NCBI GenBank assembly: GCA_024763175.1
Contig: JANTGA010000007.1
Location: 1-40,080 of the forward strand
DNA: 40,080 nt
From: Sulfurovum sp.
Lineage (GTDB): Bacteria; Campylobacterota; Campylobacteria; Campylobacterales; Sulfurovaceae
Direction of reading: 5' to 3'
The notes under the pieces were generated by a model, which was given only the letters and a program-made list of their open reading frames with translations, had not been told where the DNA came from and did not search any database. The translations under genes and the position numbers were made by a program. Below, one piece after another: positions 22,283 through 31,249 of the stretch; positions within the stretch are counted from its first letter, which is position 1; each line of letters starts with the position of its first letter.

Positions 22283-23368
22283 ATGATAGATAAAAGCAGT
22301 ATTGAAAATATTCTGGCAAAGGTAATCTACCCAGGCTTTACGAAAGATATCGTAACATTTGGCTTTGTCAAGGAGATTGCAGTTGAGGATGGTGCCCTGT
22401 TGGTTCACCTGGACATTCCCTCTACCGCAGCAGAGATAGAGAGCCAGCTTCGAGAAGAGATCACCAAAAGACTCTCCGTACTGGGAGCATCTAAAATCGA
22501 TCTCACTATCGACAAACCCAGAATACCCAGAGAGACCAGTTCTCACGGTAAAAATCTACTACCAAAGATCCAAAACTTTGTGATGGTCAGCAGCGGTAAG
22601 GGTGGTGTAGGCAAATCGACTACGACTGTCAATATTGCGATAGCTCTCGCTCAACAGGGCAAGAGAGTAGGGCTGCTCGATGCAGATATTTATGGGCCAA
22701 ACATCCCCAGAATGATGGGGATAGAGGGCCAACAGCCTGTATTTTTGGGAAAAACCATCAAACCGATCCTGGCACACCATCTCAAAGTCATGTCCATAGG
22801 ATCACTGATAGAGAGAGGTGCCTCTCTCATCTGGAAAGGGGCAATGGTCACTCAGGCGATCGAGCAGATGCTCGAAGATATCGAATGGGGCAGCCTTGAT
22901 GTCTTGCTCTTCGATATGCCTCCAGGCACAGGAGATGCGCAACTGGCCCTGGCACAGAGTTTGCCGGTCACAGCAGGGGTTTGTGTCACGACTCCTCAGA
23001 AAGTCGCTCTGGATGATACGATACGCAGTATGGATATGTTTACCCAGCTTCATATCCCTATCGCCGGCCTCGTCGAAAATATGAGCGGTTTCATCTGCCC
23101 GGAGACAGGCAAGGAGTATGATATCTTCGGCAAGGGCACGACGCAGCCTCTGGCAGATGCTTATGATACAGTCGTTCTGGGGGATATCCCTATCGAACCG
23201 GCTATCCGGGAGGGAGGAGACAGTGGTCTGCCCATCACAGTCATCGCGCCCAGCTGTGAAACATCAAAACGCTATCAAGCGATCGCCTCTACGCTCTGGG
23301 ACACGTTGCAAAAAGTCAATGAAGAGGGTGGAGTCGATAATGAGGCGATACAGCCTACGATTTTTTAG
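22283..23368 (+). CDS. mrp: Mrp/ApbC-family P-loop ATPase
   Basis: A 361-residue ATPase of the Mrp/NBP35 group, thought to carry Fe-S clusters. A DUF59 (MIP18-like) domain occupies residues 1-80. The deviant Walker A is SSGKGGVGKSTTT (103-115), with LLDADIYGPNIPRMMG and FDMPPGTGDAQL as further signatures. The usual CxxC motif near residue 272, involved in cluster binding in other members, is incomplete: ICPETG has Cys272, but position 275 is threonine. Location beside nifS/nifU agrees with a role in Fe-S metabolism. Confidence 0.93.
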   Translation: MIDKSSIENILAKVIYPGFTKDIVTFGFVKEIAVEDGALLVHLDIPSTAAEIESQLREEITKRLSVLGASKIDLTIDKPRIPRETSSHGKNLLPKIQNFVMVSSGKGGVGKSTTTVNIAIALAQQGKRVGLLDADIYGPNIPRMMGIEGQQPVFLGKTIKPILAHHLKVMSIGSLIERGASLIWKGAMVTQAIEQMLEDIEWGSLDVLLFDMPPGTGDAQLALAQSLPVTAGVCVTTPQKVALDDTIRSMDMFTQLHIPIAGLVENMSGFICPETGKEYDIFGKGTTQPLADAYDTVVLGDIPIEPAIREGGDSGLPITVIAPSCETSKRYQAIASTLWDTLQKVNEEGGVDNEAIQPTIF

Positions 23369-23408
23369 TAATTTTTTGATTTGATTCTTTACACTCTATC
23401 TCTATTCC

Positions 23409-23422
23409 ACCTCAGGAGAGGT
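23409..23422. terminator. Weak stem-loop after mrp
   Basis: ACCTC/GAGGT arms with an AGGA loop lie 40 bases after mrp in the gap to the convergent psrC. A second pair GCAGAG/CTCTGC spans 23442-23465 with a loop containing five T. Either might end transcripts from one side; both are weak. Confidence 0.3.
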
Positions 23423-23472
23423 AGAACGTTTTGAGAACTATGCAGAGAGGTTTTTATCTACTCTGCTGAAGG

Positions 23473-24711
23473 TCAATGCTGCTCGTCAGCATCCAGGTTG
23501 AAGAATTTACTTCCTATATAATAAAGAAGCAGACAAACTCCCAAGCCGCCTAGAGAGATCATAATCTCTGTAGAGGAGGGGAAATAATGAATCCACTCGG
23601 GAGAGAGTTGATACTCTCTGATCTTCATCATTTGAAGCGGTTTGAGCTGTGTATCGTGGACGAGGTTGTATCGCATAAAAAAGATACCGACCATACCGCT
23701 CAATGAAGCCCAAAACATACCGTTGATATTTCTACCCATATCTTTGAGAATAATAAACAGAGGGATCAACATCGCCAGGATCACTTCTGCCCAGAATGTC
23801 CAGGAGTGGAAAATATGCACTGCAACTTCTGAACGGTTCGGCATACCGCCATATACATCTGTCAACATCTTCCAGCTGACAAAGAAGATCAGGATAGAGA
23901 TAAGCAATCCCTGAATCTTTGCGAGATTGGTCAGCATGACCTTGACAGGTTCAGGCCAGTTCATTTTGTACCTGAAACCCATCATAATATAGGCAATAAA
24001 AATACCTGTGATAAAGGCAGTTAAAATGAAGTATGTTGGATAATAGACACCATTTGAAATGGGTCTGGCATTCAGAAATCCAAAAACTGAGCCGAGATTG
24101 GAGTGTGCCGCAAGTCCCACCAGCAAACCTGTCAAACCAAAAATCTTCGCTTTTTTCATATCATGCTTGAGCAGGAAAATGAATTCGATGATCATAAAGG
24201 TCAGGTAAAGTCCATAGAGGGTACCCATCCACCAGATCGCCGAAGTCAATCCTGGCGTCAAGACATTGTAAATCAACATCGTTACAGGGTGACCGATCTC
24301 AAAAGCGATCACAGCAAATCCTGCCAGTATTGTGACGATCGAACCAAAAATCGCCCGCTTGGAGATCAGCTCATAATCTTTGAAGCCAAAAACATCGCCT
24401 AATGAACCGACAATACAGAGTCCCGTGGAACTCACAACAAAGAAAATATAAACGGCGATCAAAAGACCCCATGGATGTTCTCTGGTAATATTGTAGGCAT
24501 GGTGACCATGTGTCAGATAGCTTGCAACACCGATCACGAACATCGCCAAAAAAGCTACGATCAATACGGCAAGAAGGTTATTAAGTGGCGTTTTCTCATA
24601 ATTGATCAGATCTTTAATGCCTATCTTGTTATAAGGAATTGTAGAGATAAACTCTCTCACTTTGGCCACAACGCCTGTTTCTTCTACTTGTTCTACTGTT
24701 TGTGCCATCAT
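23473..24711 (-). CDS. psrC: NrfD/PsrC-type membrane subunit of polysulfide/thiosulfate reductase
   Basis: A 412-residue integral membrane protein of the NrfD family, which exchanges electrons with quinol for a periplasmic molybdoenzyme. At least eight hydrophobic helices are visible, with conserved segments GVASYLTHGHHAYNI, IAFEIGHPVTMLIYNVLTPG, WWMGTLYGLYL and WPEPVKVMLTN. An N-terminal cytoplasmic stretch of about 40 residues (EQVEETGVVAKVREFISTIP) precedes the first helix. It is the last gene of psrABC, seven bases after psrB. Two adjacent ATG codons can be the start. Confidence 0.85.
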   Translation of the reverse strand: MMAQTVEQVEETGVVAKVREFISTIPYNKIGIKDLINYEKTPLNNLLAVLIVAFLAMFVIGVASYLTHGHHAYNITREHPWGLLIAVYIFFVVSSTGLCIVGSLGDVFGFKDYELISKRAIFGSIVTILAGFAVIAFEIGHPVTMLIYNVLTPGLTSAIWWMGTLYGLYLTFMIIEFIFLLKHDMKKAKIFGLTGLLVGLAAHSNLGSVFGFLNARPISNGVYYPTYFILTAFITGIFIAYIMMGFRYKMNWPEPVKVMLTNLAKIQGLLISILIFFVSWKMLTDVYGGMPNRSEVAVHIFHSWTFWAEVILAMLIPLFIILKDMGRNINGMFWASLSGMVGIFFMRYNLVHDTQLKPLQMMKIREYQLSPEWIHYFPSSTEIMISLGGLGVCLLLYYIGSKFFNLDADEQH

Positions 24712-24718
24712 TCACTCC

Positions 24719-25282
24719 TTATGTTAGATAGAATAGTTTTGGTTTAGTGCCCAGGTTTTCTTTGAGCGAAAAGTGTTCTCTCGTTCTGAGCAGTTCACTG
24801 ATTTCACTGTCATAGTCATCCAGGTCACCAAAGGTTCGCACTTTGGTCGGGCAGGTATTTTGACATGCAGTCGTCGTCTCGCCCCGTGCCAATCTTGTAT
24901 CCGTACAAAAAGTACACTTATCGACTGTCATCGTCCTGTCATCGACATAGCGCGCATCATAAGGACAGGCATTCATGCAATAACTACAGAGAATACATTT
25001 CTCCGCATCGACAAGTACAACACCATGCTCATTATAATAAGTCGCATTGGTTGGACAAACTTCCTGACAGGGAGCCTCTTCACAGTGCTGACACTGACTG
25101 GGAAGAAATGCTGCCGAAGCGATATCCAGAAGCGGCCACTCCCCTTTGACATCATTGGCACCTACCCAGATCCTGTGTTTGTCTGCACCCAGCAGTACAC
25201 CATTTTCCTCTTTACAAGCAACTTCACATGCTTTGCAATTGATACAATTTTTGTAATCAAGTGCCATTCCATAGTTAGCCAT
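24719..25282 (-). CDS. psrB: Four-cluster [4Fe-4S] ferredoxin subunit PsrB
   Basis: A 187-residue iron-sulfur subunit carrying electrons between PsrC and PsrA. Four cysteine groups are visible: CINCKACEVACKEENG (near 13), CQHCEEAPCQEVCPTNATY (near 63), CILCSYCMNACPYDARY (near 96), and CTFCTDTR with CQNTCPT (near 123-145). This is the pattern of DmsB/PsrB/NrfC-type proteins. There is no signal peptide, as expected for a partner co-exported with a Tat-dependent catalytic subunit. It begins two bases after psrA ends. Confidence 0.92.
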   Translation of the reverse strand: MANYGMALDYKNCINCKACEVACKEENGVLLGADKHRIWVGANDVKGEWPLLDIASAAFLPSQCQHCEEAPCQEVCPTNATYYNEHGVVLVDAEKCILCSYCMNACPYDARYVDDRTMTVDKCTFCTDTRLARGETTTACQNTCPTKVRTFGDLDDYDSEISELLRTREHFSLKENLGTKPKLFYLT

Positions 25283-25284
25283 AA

Positions 25285-27744
25285 TTACACCTTCCTTATT
25301 TCTACATTGGTTTCATGCATCGATGCTGCACCATAGACCGGTTCCGTAACATCTTCAATGACTGCATTGTCATTACCGCCATTCTTGTACGCCCAGGTCA
25401 ATGCTTCACTCTCTTCGCCAAATCCATGGACAAAAAAGATCGTTTTCGGCCCGACTTTTTCAGTAGGGTAGGCTTTGATCACTGTTTTTCCTGTACGACT
25501 GGAGATTTCAAGTTCATCACCAAACTTGATACCTTTCTCCTCTGCTACCCGTCTGTTGATCCAGGCATAGTTTTCGAAGATCAAGTCTCTCAACATCGCA
25601 TTGTTAGCAGTACCACTCTGGGTAAATTGCGCGTGACGACCTGTCAACATCCTGAATTTTCCATCAGGTACAGAGAAATTATATTCCTCTTTCCAGATTG
25701 GCATCGGATCGATACCTTTCTTTGCCATATTGGGGAGATTACACTCGATTTTCCCTGATGGCGTTTTAGGCTTACCGCCGTTGACACGATACGCTTTCTC
25801 TTTTTCCGGATAATATTGATGTTCATTGACTGAGAGCGGCTTAAAGAACTTATCCATATTGGGGTAGAAGACACCGTGCTCTTGCAATGTTTTCACTGCC
25901 TCTTCGCCATACACACTCTCAACCATATGTCTGTTGATCTCTTCTTGTGAATGCTCAAAAGGTTTAGTCAAATCAAACTCGGCATAGATTTCCACTGCTT
26001 TCTGCTCGGGTGTTTTTTTCTCTTCACCTTCACCCAGATCAGCTAACTCTTCTTTTACATCATCATCATATTTTTTGGTGATTTCAAAGAGTGGCTTGGA
26101 GATCTTCTCAGTCAAACCTTTCATGATCTCTATAACCGGCTTTGTTTCAAACATAGGATCGAGTACTTTATTTCTTTGTGCAATAGAGGGTTCAGCGCCG
26201 CCAAATGTCTTGACAGGATCAGTTCGTTCGAGATAGGTACACTCGGGCAATACGACATCTGCATACATCACTGTATCACTGGGCATCGTATCGATCGAGA
26301 CAACCAGTTCCATTTTCTTCATCATTTCCGCTGTTTTTTCTCTGTTTGGCATATTCATCATCGGATTGTGCTTATAGATAAACATTCCTCTGACTTTGTA
26401 GGGCATGTGTCCTTCCAAAAATCTGTTTCTCCATGCGATCCATGAACCGCCGCCGCTGACGACGGCACAGTCAGAGTAACCTGAATGTCCTTTTTCAGGA
26501 TGTTTCTCTTTTTCGATCGCTCTTGATTCAGCTCTGGCATAGATGGGTTCGAGCCCTTCATGTTTTCCAAGTTTCAGTTTTTTACCAAAGACCAATCCTC
26601 CTTTGGTATCGATACCACCGCTCAGCCCCTGGAAGATCGCCATAGCACGTCGCAGCTGGAAATCATTGTTAGAAAAAGTACTTCTTCTTCCCGGATAATA
26701 GACTGCTTTAGGAGCGTGTGCCATAAACTCTCTGGCGATTTTATAGATATCTTTGGCTTTGATACCCGTGATCTTTTCAGCCCACTCAGGAGTATATTTG
26801 TTCTCTATGACACTCTTGCTGTATTCATCAAATCCATTGAAGTTTTCAGCCACATAGGCTTTGTCATAAAGCTCTTCTGTCAGAACGACATAGGTCAATG
26901 CCAGGACAAATGCCAAGTCTGTACCCGGATTGATCGCCAGCCATTTGTCTGCTTTGGCTGCTGTATTGGTAAATCTCGGATCGATACAGATCAGCTTCGC
27001 ACCCCGGCCTTTGGTTCGCTTGAATCCATCCATCGTATCAGGGGTAACGATCGCTTCTGCTCTGTTGGCTCCTGCCATGATGATATACTCGGCATTTTCC
27101 AGATCTGCTGCTGCATAACCGCCGATCGTAACGCCGTAACCGGAGATCACTGTCTGTAGGCAGAGTGATGCATGGTTGAGCCAGTTGGATGAACCAAAGG
27201 CAGAATAGAATGTCTTGAAAGTATGTTCCGCCATCCCCTCACCGGCACAGAAGAGAAAAGAGGAGCGATTGTCTTTTTCCTCCTCCAGAATTTTACCCAT
27301 TCCCGGGAATTTATCCGTACCATTCAAAATCGCATCATAGGCTTCTTCCCAGGATACTCTTTTGAACTTCCCTTCACCCTTTTCGCCCACACGAATCATA
27401 GGATACTTGAGTCTGTCCGGATCATAAAGAGCTTGAATCCCTGCATTTCCTCTCGGACAGAGCATATTCTTTGATTTTGGGAAGAGTGGATTGGGATTGA
27501 GCTTGGTCACGACCCCGTTTTCTACTCTCGCTATGGCAGCACATTTGTTGACACACATTTCACAGAGCGTCGCAACCTCTGTCGCTTCACCTGTTCCCGT
27601 CTTCGTCGTAACTGCTGTTTCACCCTTTTCATCTTGACTCTCATGGCCACCCAAAAGGTTTGTTACACTGAGACTTGTCCCACCAATCACACTCAAAGCA
27701 ACACTACCCTGAAGAAATCTTCTTCTCGATACTTCAACCTGCAT
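25285..27744 (-). CDS. psrA: Molybdopterin catalytic subunit of polysulfide/thiosulfate reductase (PsrA/PhsA-like)
   Basis: An 819-residue member of the DMSO reductase family with a Tat signal (SRRRFLQGSVALSVIGG). The [4Fe-4S] site is CEMCVNKC near residues 56-63, with the fourth cysteine in NMLCPRGNAG. Molybdopterin contacts include YIIMAGANRAEAIV and VVSIDTMPSDTVMYADVVLP, and NHASLCLQT could provide the Cys ligand to Mo. Gene order A-B-C with an NrfD-type anchor supports polysulfide, sulfur or thiosulfate reduction. The substrate cannot be fixed by eye, and tetrathionate or arsenate enzymes remain possible. A lysine/glutamate-rich stretch after ITKKYDDDVKEELADLGEGE (about 580-620) looks like an insertion. 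Confidence 0.88.
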   Translation of the reverse strand: MQVEVSRRRFLQGSVALSVIGGTSLSVTNLLGGHESQDEKGETAVTTKTGTGEATEVATLCEMCVNKCAAIARVENGVVTKLNPNPLFPKSKNMLCPRGNAGIQALYDPDRLKYPMIRVGEKGEGKFKRVSWEEAYDAILNGTDKFPGMGKILEEEKDNRSSFLFCAGEGMAEHTFKTFYSAFGSSNWLNHASLCLQTVISGYGVTIGGYAAADLENAEYIIMAGANRAEAIVTPDTMDGFKRTKGRGAKLICIDPRFTNTAAKADKWLAINPGTDLAFVLALTYVVLTEELYDKAYVAENFNGFDEYSKSVIENKYTPEWAEKITGIKAKDIYKIAREFMAHAPKAVYYPGRRSTFSNNDFQLRRAMAIFQGLSGGIDTKGGLVFGKKLKLGKHEGLEPIYARAESRAIEKEKHPEKGHSGYSDCAVVSGGGSWIAWRNRFLEGHMPYKVRGMFIYKHNPMMNMPNREKTAEMMKKMELVVSIDTMPSDTVMYADVVLPECTYLERTDPVKTFGGAEPSIAQRNKVLDPMFETKPVIEIMKGLTEKISKPLFEITKKYDDDVKEELADLGEGEEKKTPEQKAVEIYAEFDLTKPFEHSQEEINRHMVESVYGEEAVKTLQEHGVFYPNMDKFFKPLSVNEHQYYPEKEKAYRVNGGKPKTPSGKIECNLPNMAKKGIDPMPIWKEEYNFSVPDGKFRMLTGRHAQFTQSGTANNAMLRDLIFENYAWINRRVAEEKGIKFGDELEISSRTGKTVIKAYPTEKVGPKTIFFVHGFGEESEALTWAYKNGGNDNAVIEDVTEPVYGAASMHETNVEIRKV

Positions 27745-27750
27745 CGGTAC

Positions 27751-27802
27751 ACCTCCTTTTATAAAAAATACTTATCTTTTAAATAGGAGTATTTTTCTCC
27801 TA
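27751..27802 (-). promoter_or_regulatory. psrA leader with very strong SD and competing hairpin
   Basis: On the minus strand, AAAAGGAGGT (27760-27751) is a near-perfect Shine-Dalgarno six bases before the ATG. Upstream, TAGGAG (27802-27797) pairs with CTCCTA (27789-27784). CTCCT of that second arm can alternatively pair with AGGAG of the Shine-Dalgarno. TATAAT-like hexamers lie just upstream at about 27804-27820. Confidence 0.45.
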
Positions 27803-27905
27803 ATTATAAGAATACATTATATTTTATACAAATTAGACTTATAAAAGTATAATTTAGAGCAATTATAACGATTTAATCAATAAATTTGTCTATTTTTACC
27901 GTCAG

Positions 27906-29492
27906 TTATGTGATCTTATCAATAAGAAGTTGTAGAGATATCTTTCCTCTGAAGTGATTTTCTTGTACAGTATAGGAGATATTCACCTGTTCACCTGCAT
28001 CAAATTGATCATTGCTTTTAAATTTGACACCCGTGAAAATCACACCCTTTTGTTCAAAGGCAAAACGCAGGTGTTCTCCCCCTTTGCCCATTGTATCTGA
28101 CTGGATAATTTTGACTCCGGATGTTATAAATTTCGGTTTTGGGTTTCCCTGTCCGTAAGGCTCATATTGTCTGATCAGCTTTGTCAAATCAAAGGAGATT
28201 TCCGTAAAATCAAGCTCTCCGAGAATATCAGGATCATCGCTATCTGATCGATAAGCCTTCAGTCGATATGACTCTTGCAGTTTCTCTCTGAAGTGTGCGA
28301 TATTCTCTTCAGGGAGACTCAAGCCGATCGCAGCCTGGTGCCCACCAAACTTATGGAGAAAAGAGCGGCAACTGCTGGTGATCTCAAAAAGGTCACAAGC
28401 ACCAAAACTTCTTCCGCTCCCCTTAAAATCTCCATTTTTACACCGGGAAAGAACAATGGCAGGTTTTTCAAAATGACGTGATACTCTTGCCGCAACAATC
28501 CCGATCACCCCTTCGTGCCAGGCATCGCCATGCACTACCAATACATCATCTTCTTGGCAAGCCTGTTCCATTGCTTTTTGGGTGATTTGATATTCGATCT
28601 CTTTCCTTTCGCTATTGAATGCAACAAGTTTTTCAAGTTTTGTCCTGGCTTCATAAATGTTTCTACTGGATAAAAAATCAACCGCCGCAGAGGCATCCGC
28701 CATGCGTCCTGCACTGTTGAGGATCGGAGCCAATTGGAAGCCGATATCATCTCCAGCGAACTGCTCCTTGTCCAAATGCTCTTTAAACGCACGGATTGAG
28801 GGTCTATTGCTTTGATTGAGGAGTTGAATACCTGAGAGTACCATGGCCCGGTTAATATGCTTCAGAGGCATCATATCGGCGATAATCGCGATCGCAACAA
28901 GTTCCAGATAGTTTTTGGTATCGATTTGTACATTTAAACGGTTTTTGAGAGAAGCGATCAGATACCAGGCGATCTGTGCCCCGCAGATATCACTGTAGGG
29001 AAAAGTACAATCTTCCTGTTTTTGATCGACGATGGCATAGGCTTCGGGTATCTCAGGAGGGAGGAGATGATGGTCAGTGATGATCAGGTCGATACCCAGT
29101 TTTTTACACATCCTGGCTGCTTCTACGGCAGAGATACCATTGTCTACCGTTATCACGAGATCATACCCTTGAATCTTTGGTATCAGAGTAGGGCTCAATC
29201 CATAACCATCCCTGAAACGGTTTGGAATGATCCAATCCAATTCAAAACCGATCTCTTCAAAAAAGAGTTTCATCACTGTCGTAGAGACCACACCATCGAC
29301 ATCATAGTCTCCGATCAGGACAATCCTTTCACCTGTCTCAATCGCCAGGGCAATACGCTGGGTTGCTTTTTCCATATCTTTGAGCAGAGAAGGGTGGGGC
29401 AGGTCTCTGAGTGTCAGGAAACCCTCATCATTGAAACGTTCGTGCAGGGTTTGATGGAGAGAAGAGCGTGTGATTTTCGGGTATTTATGCAT
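27906..29492 (-). CDS. recJ: Single-strand-specific DNA exonuclease RecJ
   Basis: A 5'-3' exonuclease of 528 residues acting in recombination and repair. DHH-phosphoesterase motifs are IGDYDVDGVVSTTVMKLF (motif I), TVDNGISAVEAARMCKKLGI, LIITDHHLLPPEIPEAYAIV (DHH) and FPYSDICGAQIAWYL. The DHHA1 region has VARVSRHFEKPAIVLSR and KFGGHQAAIGLSL. The C-terminal OB domain ends RGKISLQLLIDKIT. It lies 125 bases downstream of pyrG; the gap holds two small stem-loops (CCTC/GAGG near 29571 and CGAT/ATCG near 29584), whose function is not evident. Confidence 0.95.
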   Translation of the reverse strand: MHKYPKITRSSLHQTLHERFNDEGFLTLRDLPHPSLLKDMEKATQRIALAIETGERIVLIGDYDVDGVVSTTVMKLFFEEIGFELDWIIPNRFRDGYGLSPTLIPKIQGYDLVITVDNGISAVEAARMCKKLGIDLIITDHHLLPPEIPEAYAIVDQKQEDCTFPYSDICGAQIAWYLIASLKNRLNVQIDTKNYLELVAIAIIADMMPLKHINRAMVLSGIQLLNQSNRPSIRAFKEHLDKEQFAGDDIGFQLAPILNSAGRMADASAAVDFLSSRNIYEARTKLEKLVAFNSERKEIEYQITQKAMEQACQEDDVLVVHGDAWHEGVIGIVAARVSRHFEKPAIVLSRCKNGDFKGSGRSFGACDLFEITSSCRSFLHKFGGHQAAIGLSLPEENIAHFREKLQESYRLKAYRSDSDDPDILGELDFTEISFDLTKLIRQYEPYGQGNPKPKFITSGVKIIQSDTMGKGGEHLRFAFEQKGVIFTGVKFKSNDQFDAGEQVNISYTVQENHFRGKISLQLLIDKIT

Positions 29493-29617
29493 CTGCGTGC
29501 CTATGAAAGATTTGCTGACTACTTATGAAAGCTTCTCTTTGTCAATCATCCAAATGTTACGTCAGAACCTCACTATAAGAGGCGATTCGAGATCGGATGA
29601 CAATGATAAAATGTCTA

Positions 29618-31240
29618 CTATGACTCGTTTTTTTCTATCGCCGCTTTAACAAAAGCCATAATAGTAGGATTTGGATTTTGGAGTCTGGAGGTAAATTCCG
29701 GATGGAATTGTACACCTAAAAACCAGGGGTGGTCTGTGACTTCTACTGCTTCGATCAAACCATGAGACTCCCCGGTAATTGCCATTCCTGCGGCTTCCAA
29801 CGCTTCTCGATATTTGGGGTTGGCTTCATAGCGATGGCGGTGTCGTTCGAAAATCACACTGGCATCGTACGCATCACGCAGTTTGGAACCCTCTTTGGTT
29901 TTACACTCATATTCACCCAGTCTGAGAGTACCGCCCATCGGAGATGTCATTGTTCTGACCTGCTGTGTTCCATTGGCATCGATAAATTCATCAATGAGGT
30001 AAACCATGGGATAGTTCGTATTTTCATCAAATTCCACAGAGTTTGCATCTTCATACTTCAGTACATTTCTGGCAAATTCGATTAGTGAGAGCTGCATTCC
30101 AAGACAAATACCCAAAAATGGGATTTTCTTTTCTCTGGCAAACTGTATCGCCTTGATCTTGCCTTCTATACCTCTCGGTCCAAATCCCCCGGGAACCAGG
30201 ATACCATCACAATCGAGCAAATACTTATCAGCTCCTTCTTCTTCTAACTTTTCACTATCAACCCATTTGATCTTGACATGGGTATCCAAATGTGCTCCTG
30301 AGTGGATCAAGGCTTCTGTTAAAGATTTATAAGACTCTTTTAGATCGAGATACTTCCCTACAAATGCAATCGTTGTTTCTGACGATGGTTTGAGAATCTT
30401 AAGAACCAATTCATTCCACTCATCCATATTGGGATTGAGTTCGCCCAGATGGAGTTGCTTGGAAATAGGTGTCAGAATATCCTGCATCATAAAGTTGATG
30501 GGTACTCGATAGATTGTGGCAGCATCGATAGCATCGATGACACTATCTTCCTCTACATCGCAATTGTATGCGATTTTTCGTTTCAAGGCAGCAGGTACAG
30601 GCTGCTCTGCTCTAAGTATGATCATATGGGGTGCAATACCGATCCGACGCAGTTCCTGTACAGAGTGTTGTGTCGGTTTGGTCTTGAGTTCACCGGCTGC
30701 CTTGATATAGGGGAGCAGTGTTACATGGATATTGAAGACGTTTTCACGACCCAATTCATGTTTCATTTGCCTGATCGACTCAAGAAAAGGCAATCCTTCG
30801 ATATCTCCTATCGTACCACCCAGTTCAACGATCAGGATATCCCTTCCTTCACCGGCTCCTACGATTCGTTCTTTGATCTCATCTACTATATGGGGTACTA
30901 CTTGGATGGTTTTGCCAAGATATTTTCCTTTCCTCTCATTTTCTATGACGGTTTTATAGATCAATCCTGTAGTAAAATTGTTTTTTTGTGTTAAAGAAGT
31001 ATCAAGATATCGTTCGTAATGGCCCAAATCAAGATCAGTCTCTGCACCATCCTTGGTAACAAAAACTTCCCCATGTTCGAGAGGACTCATCGTACCGGGG
31101 TCGACATTGATATATGGATCAAGTTTGAGAACTCCTACTCTAAAACCTGACTGTTTTAAGAGTGTTCCGACACTGGCTGCTGTGATTCCTTTACCTAAGG
31201 AGCTCAATACTCCACCGGTTACAAATATAAATTTACACAT
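29618..31240 (-). CDS. pyrG: CTP synthase
   Basis: Makes CTP from UTP with glutamine and ATP. Length 540 is normal. The synthase domain begins [20 protein letters not shown] and includes [20 protein letters not shown] and [20 protein letters not shown]. The class I glutamine amidotransferase domain has the nucleophile in [11 protein letters not shown] and the His/Glu pair in [10 protein letters not shown]. It begins nine bases after dnaN ends, so it is likely co-transcribed from the dnaA side. In many relatives gyrB follows dnaN instead. Confidence 0.98.
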   Translation of the reverse strand: MCKFIFVTGGVLSSLGKGITAASVGTLLKQSGFRVGVLKLDPYINVDPGTMSPLEHGEVFVTKDGAETDLDLGHYERYLDTSLTQKNNFTTGLIYKTVIENERKGKYLGKTIQVVPHIVDEIKERIVGAGEGRDILIVELGGTIGDIEGLPFLESIRQMKHELGRENVFNIHVTLLPYIKAAGELKTKPTQHSVQELRRIGIAPHMIILRAEQPVPAALKRKIAYNCDVEEDSVIDAIDAATIYRVPINFMMQDILTPISKQLHLGELNPNMDEWNELVLKILKPSSETTIAFVGKYLDLKESYKSLTEALIHSGAHLDTHVKIKWVDSEKLEEEGADKYLLDCDGILVPGGFGPRGIEGKIKAIQFAREKKIPFLGICLGMQLSLIEFARNVLKYEDANSVEFDENTNYPMVYLIDEFIDANGTQQVRTMTSPMGGTLRLGEYECKTKEGSKLRDAYDASVIFERHRHRYEANPKYREALEAAGMAITGESHGLIEAVEVTDHPWFLGVQFHPEFTSRLQNPNPTIMAFVKAAIEKNES

Positions 31241-31249
31241 TTTTTCTAC

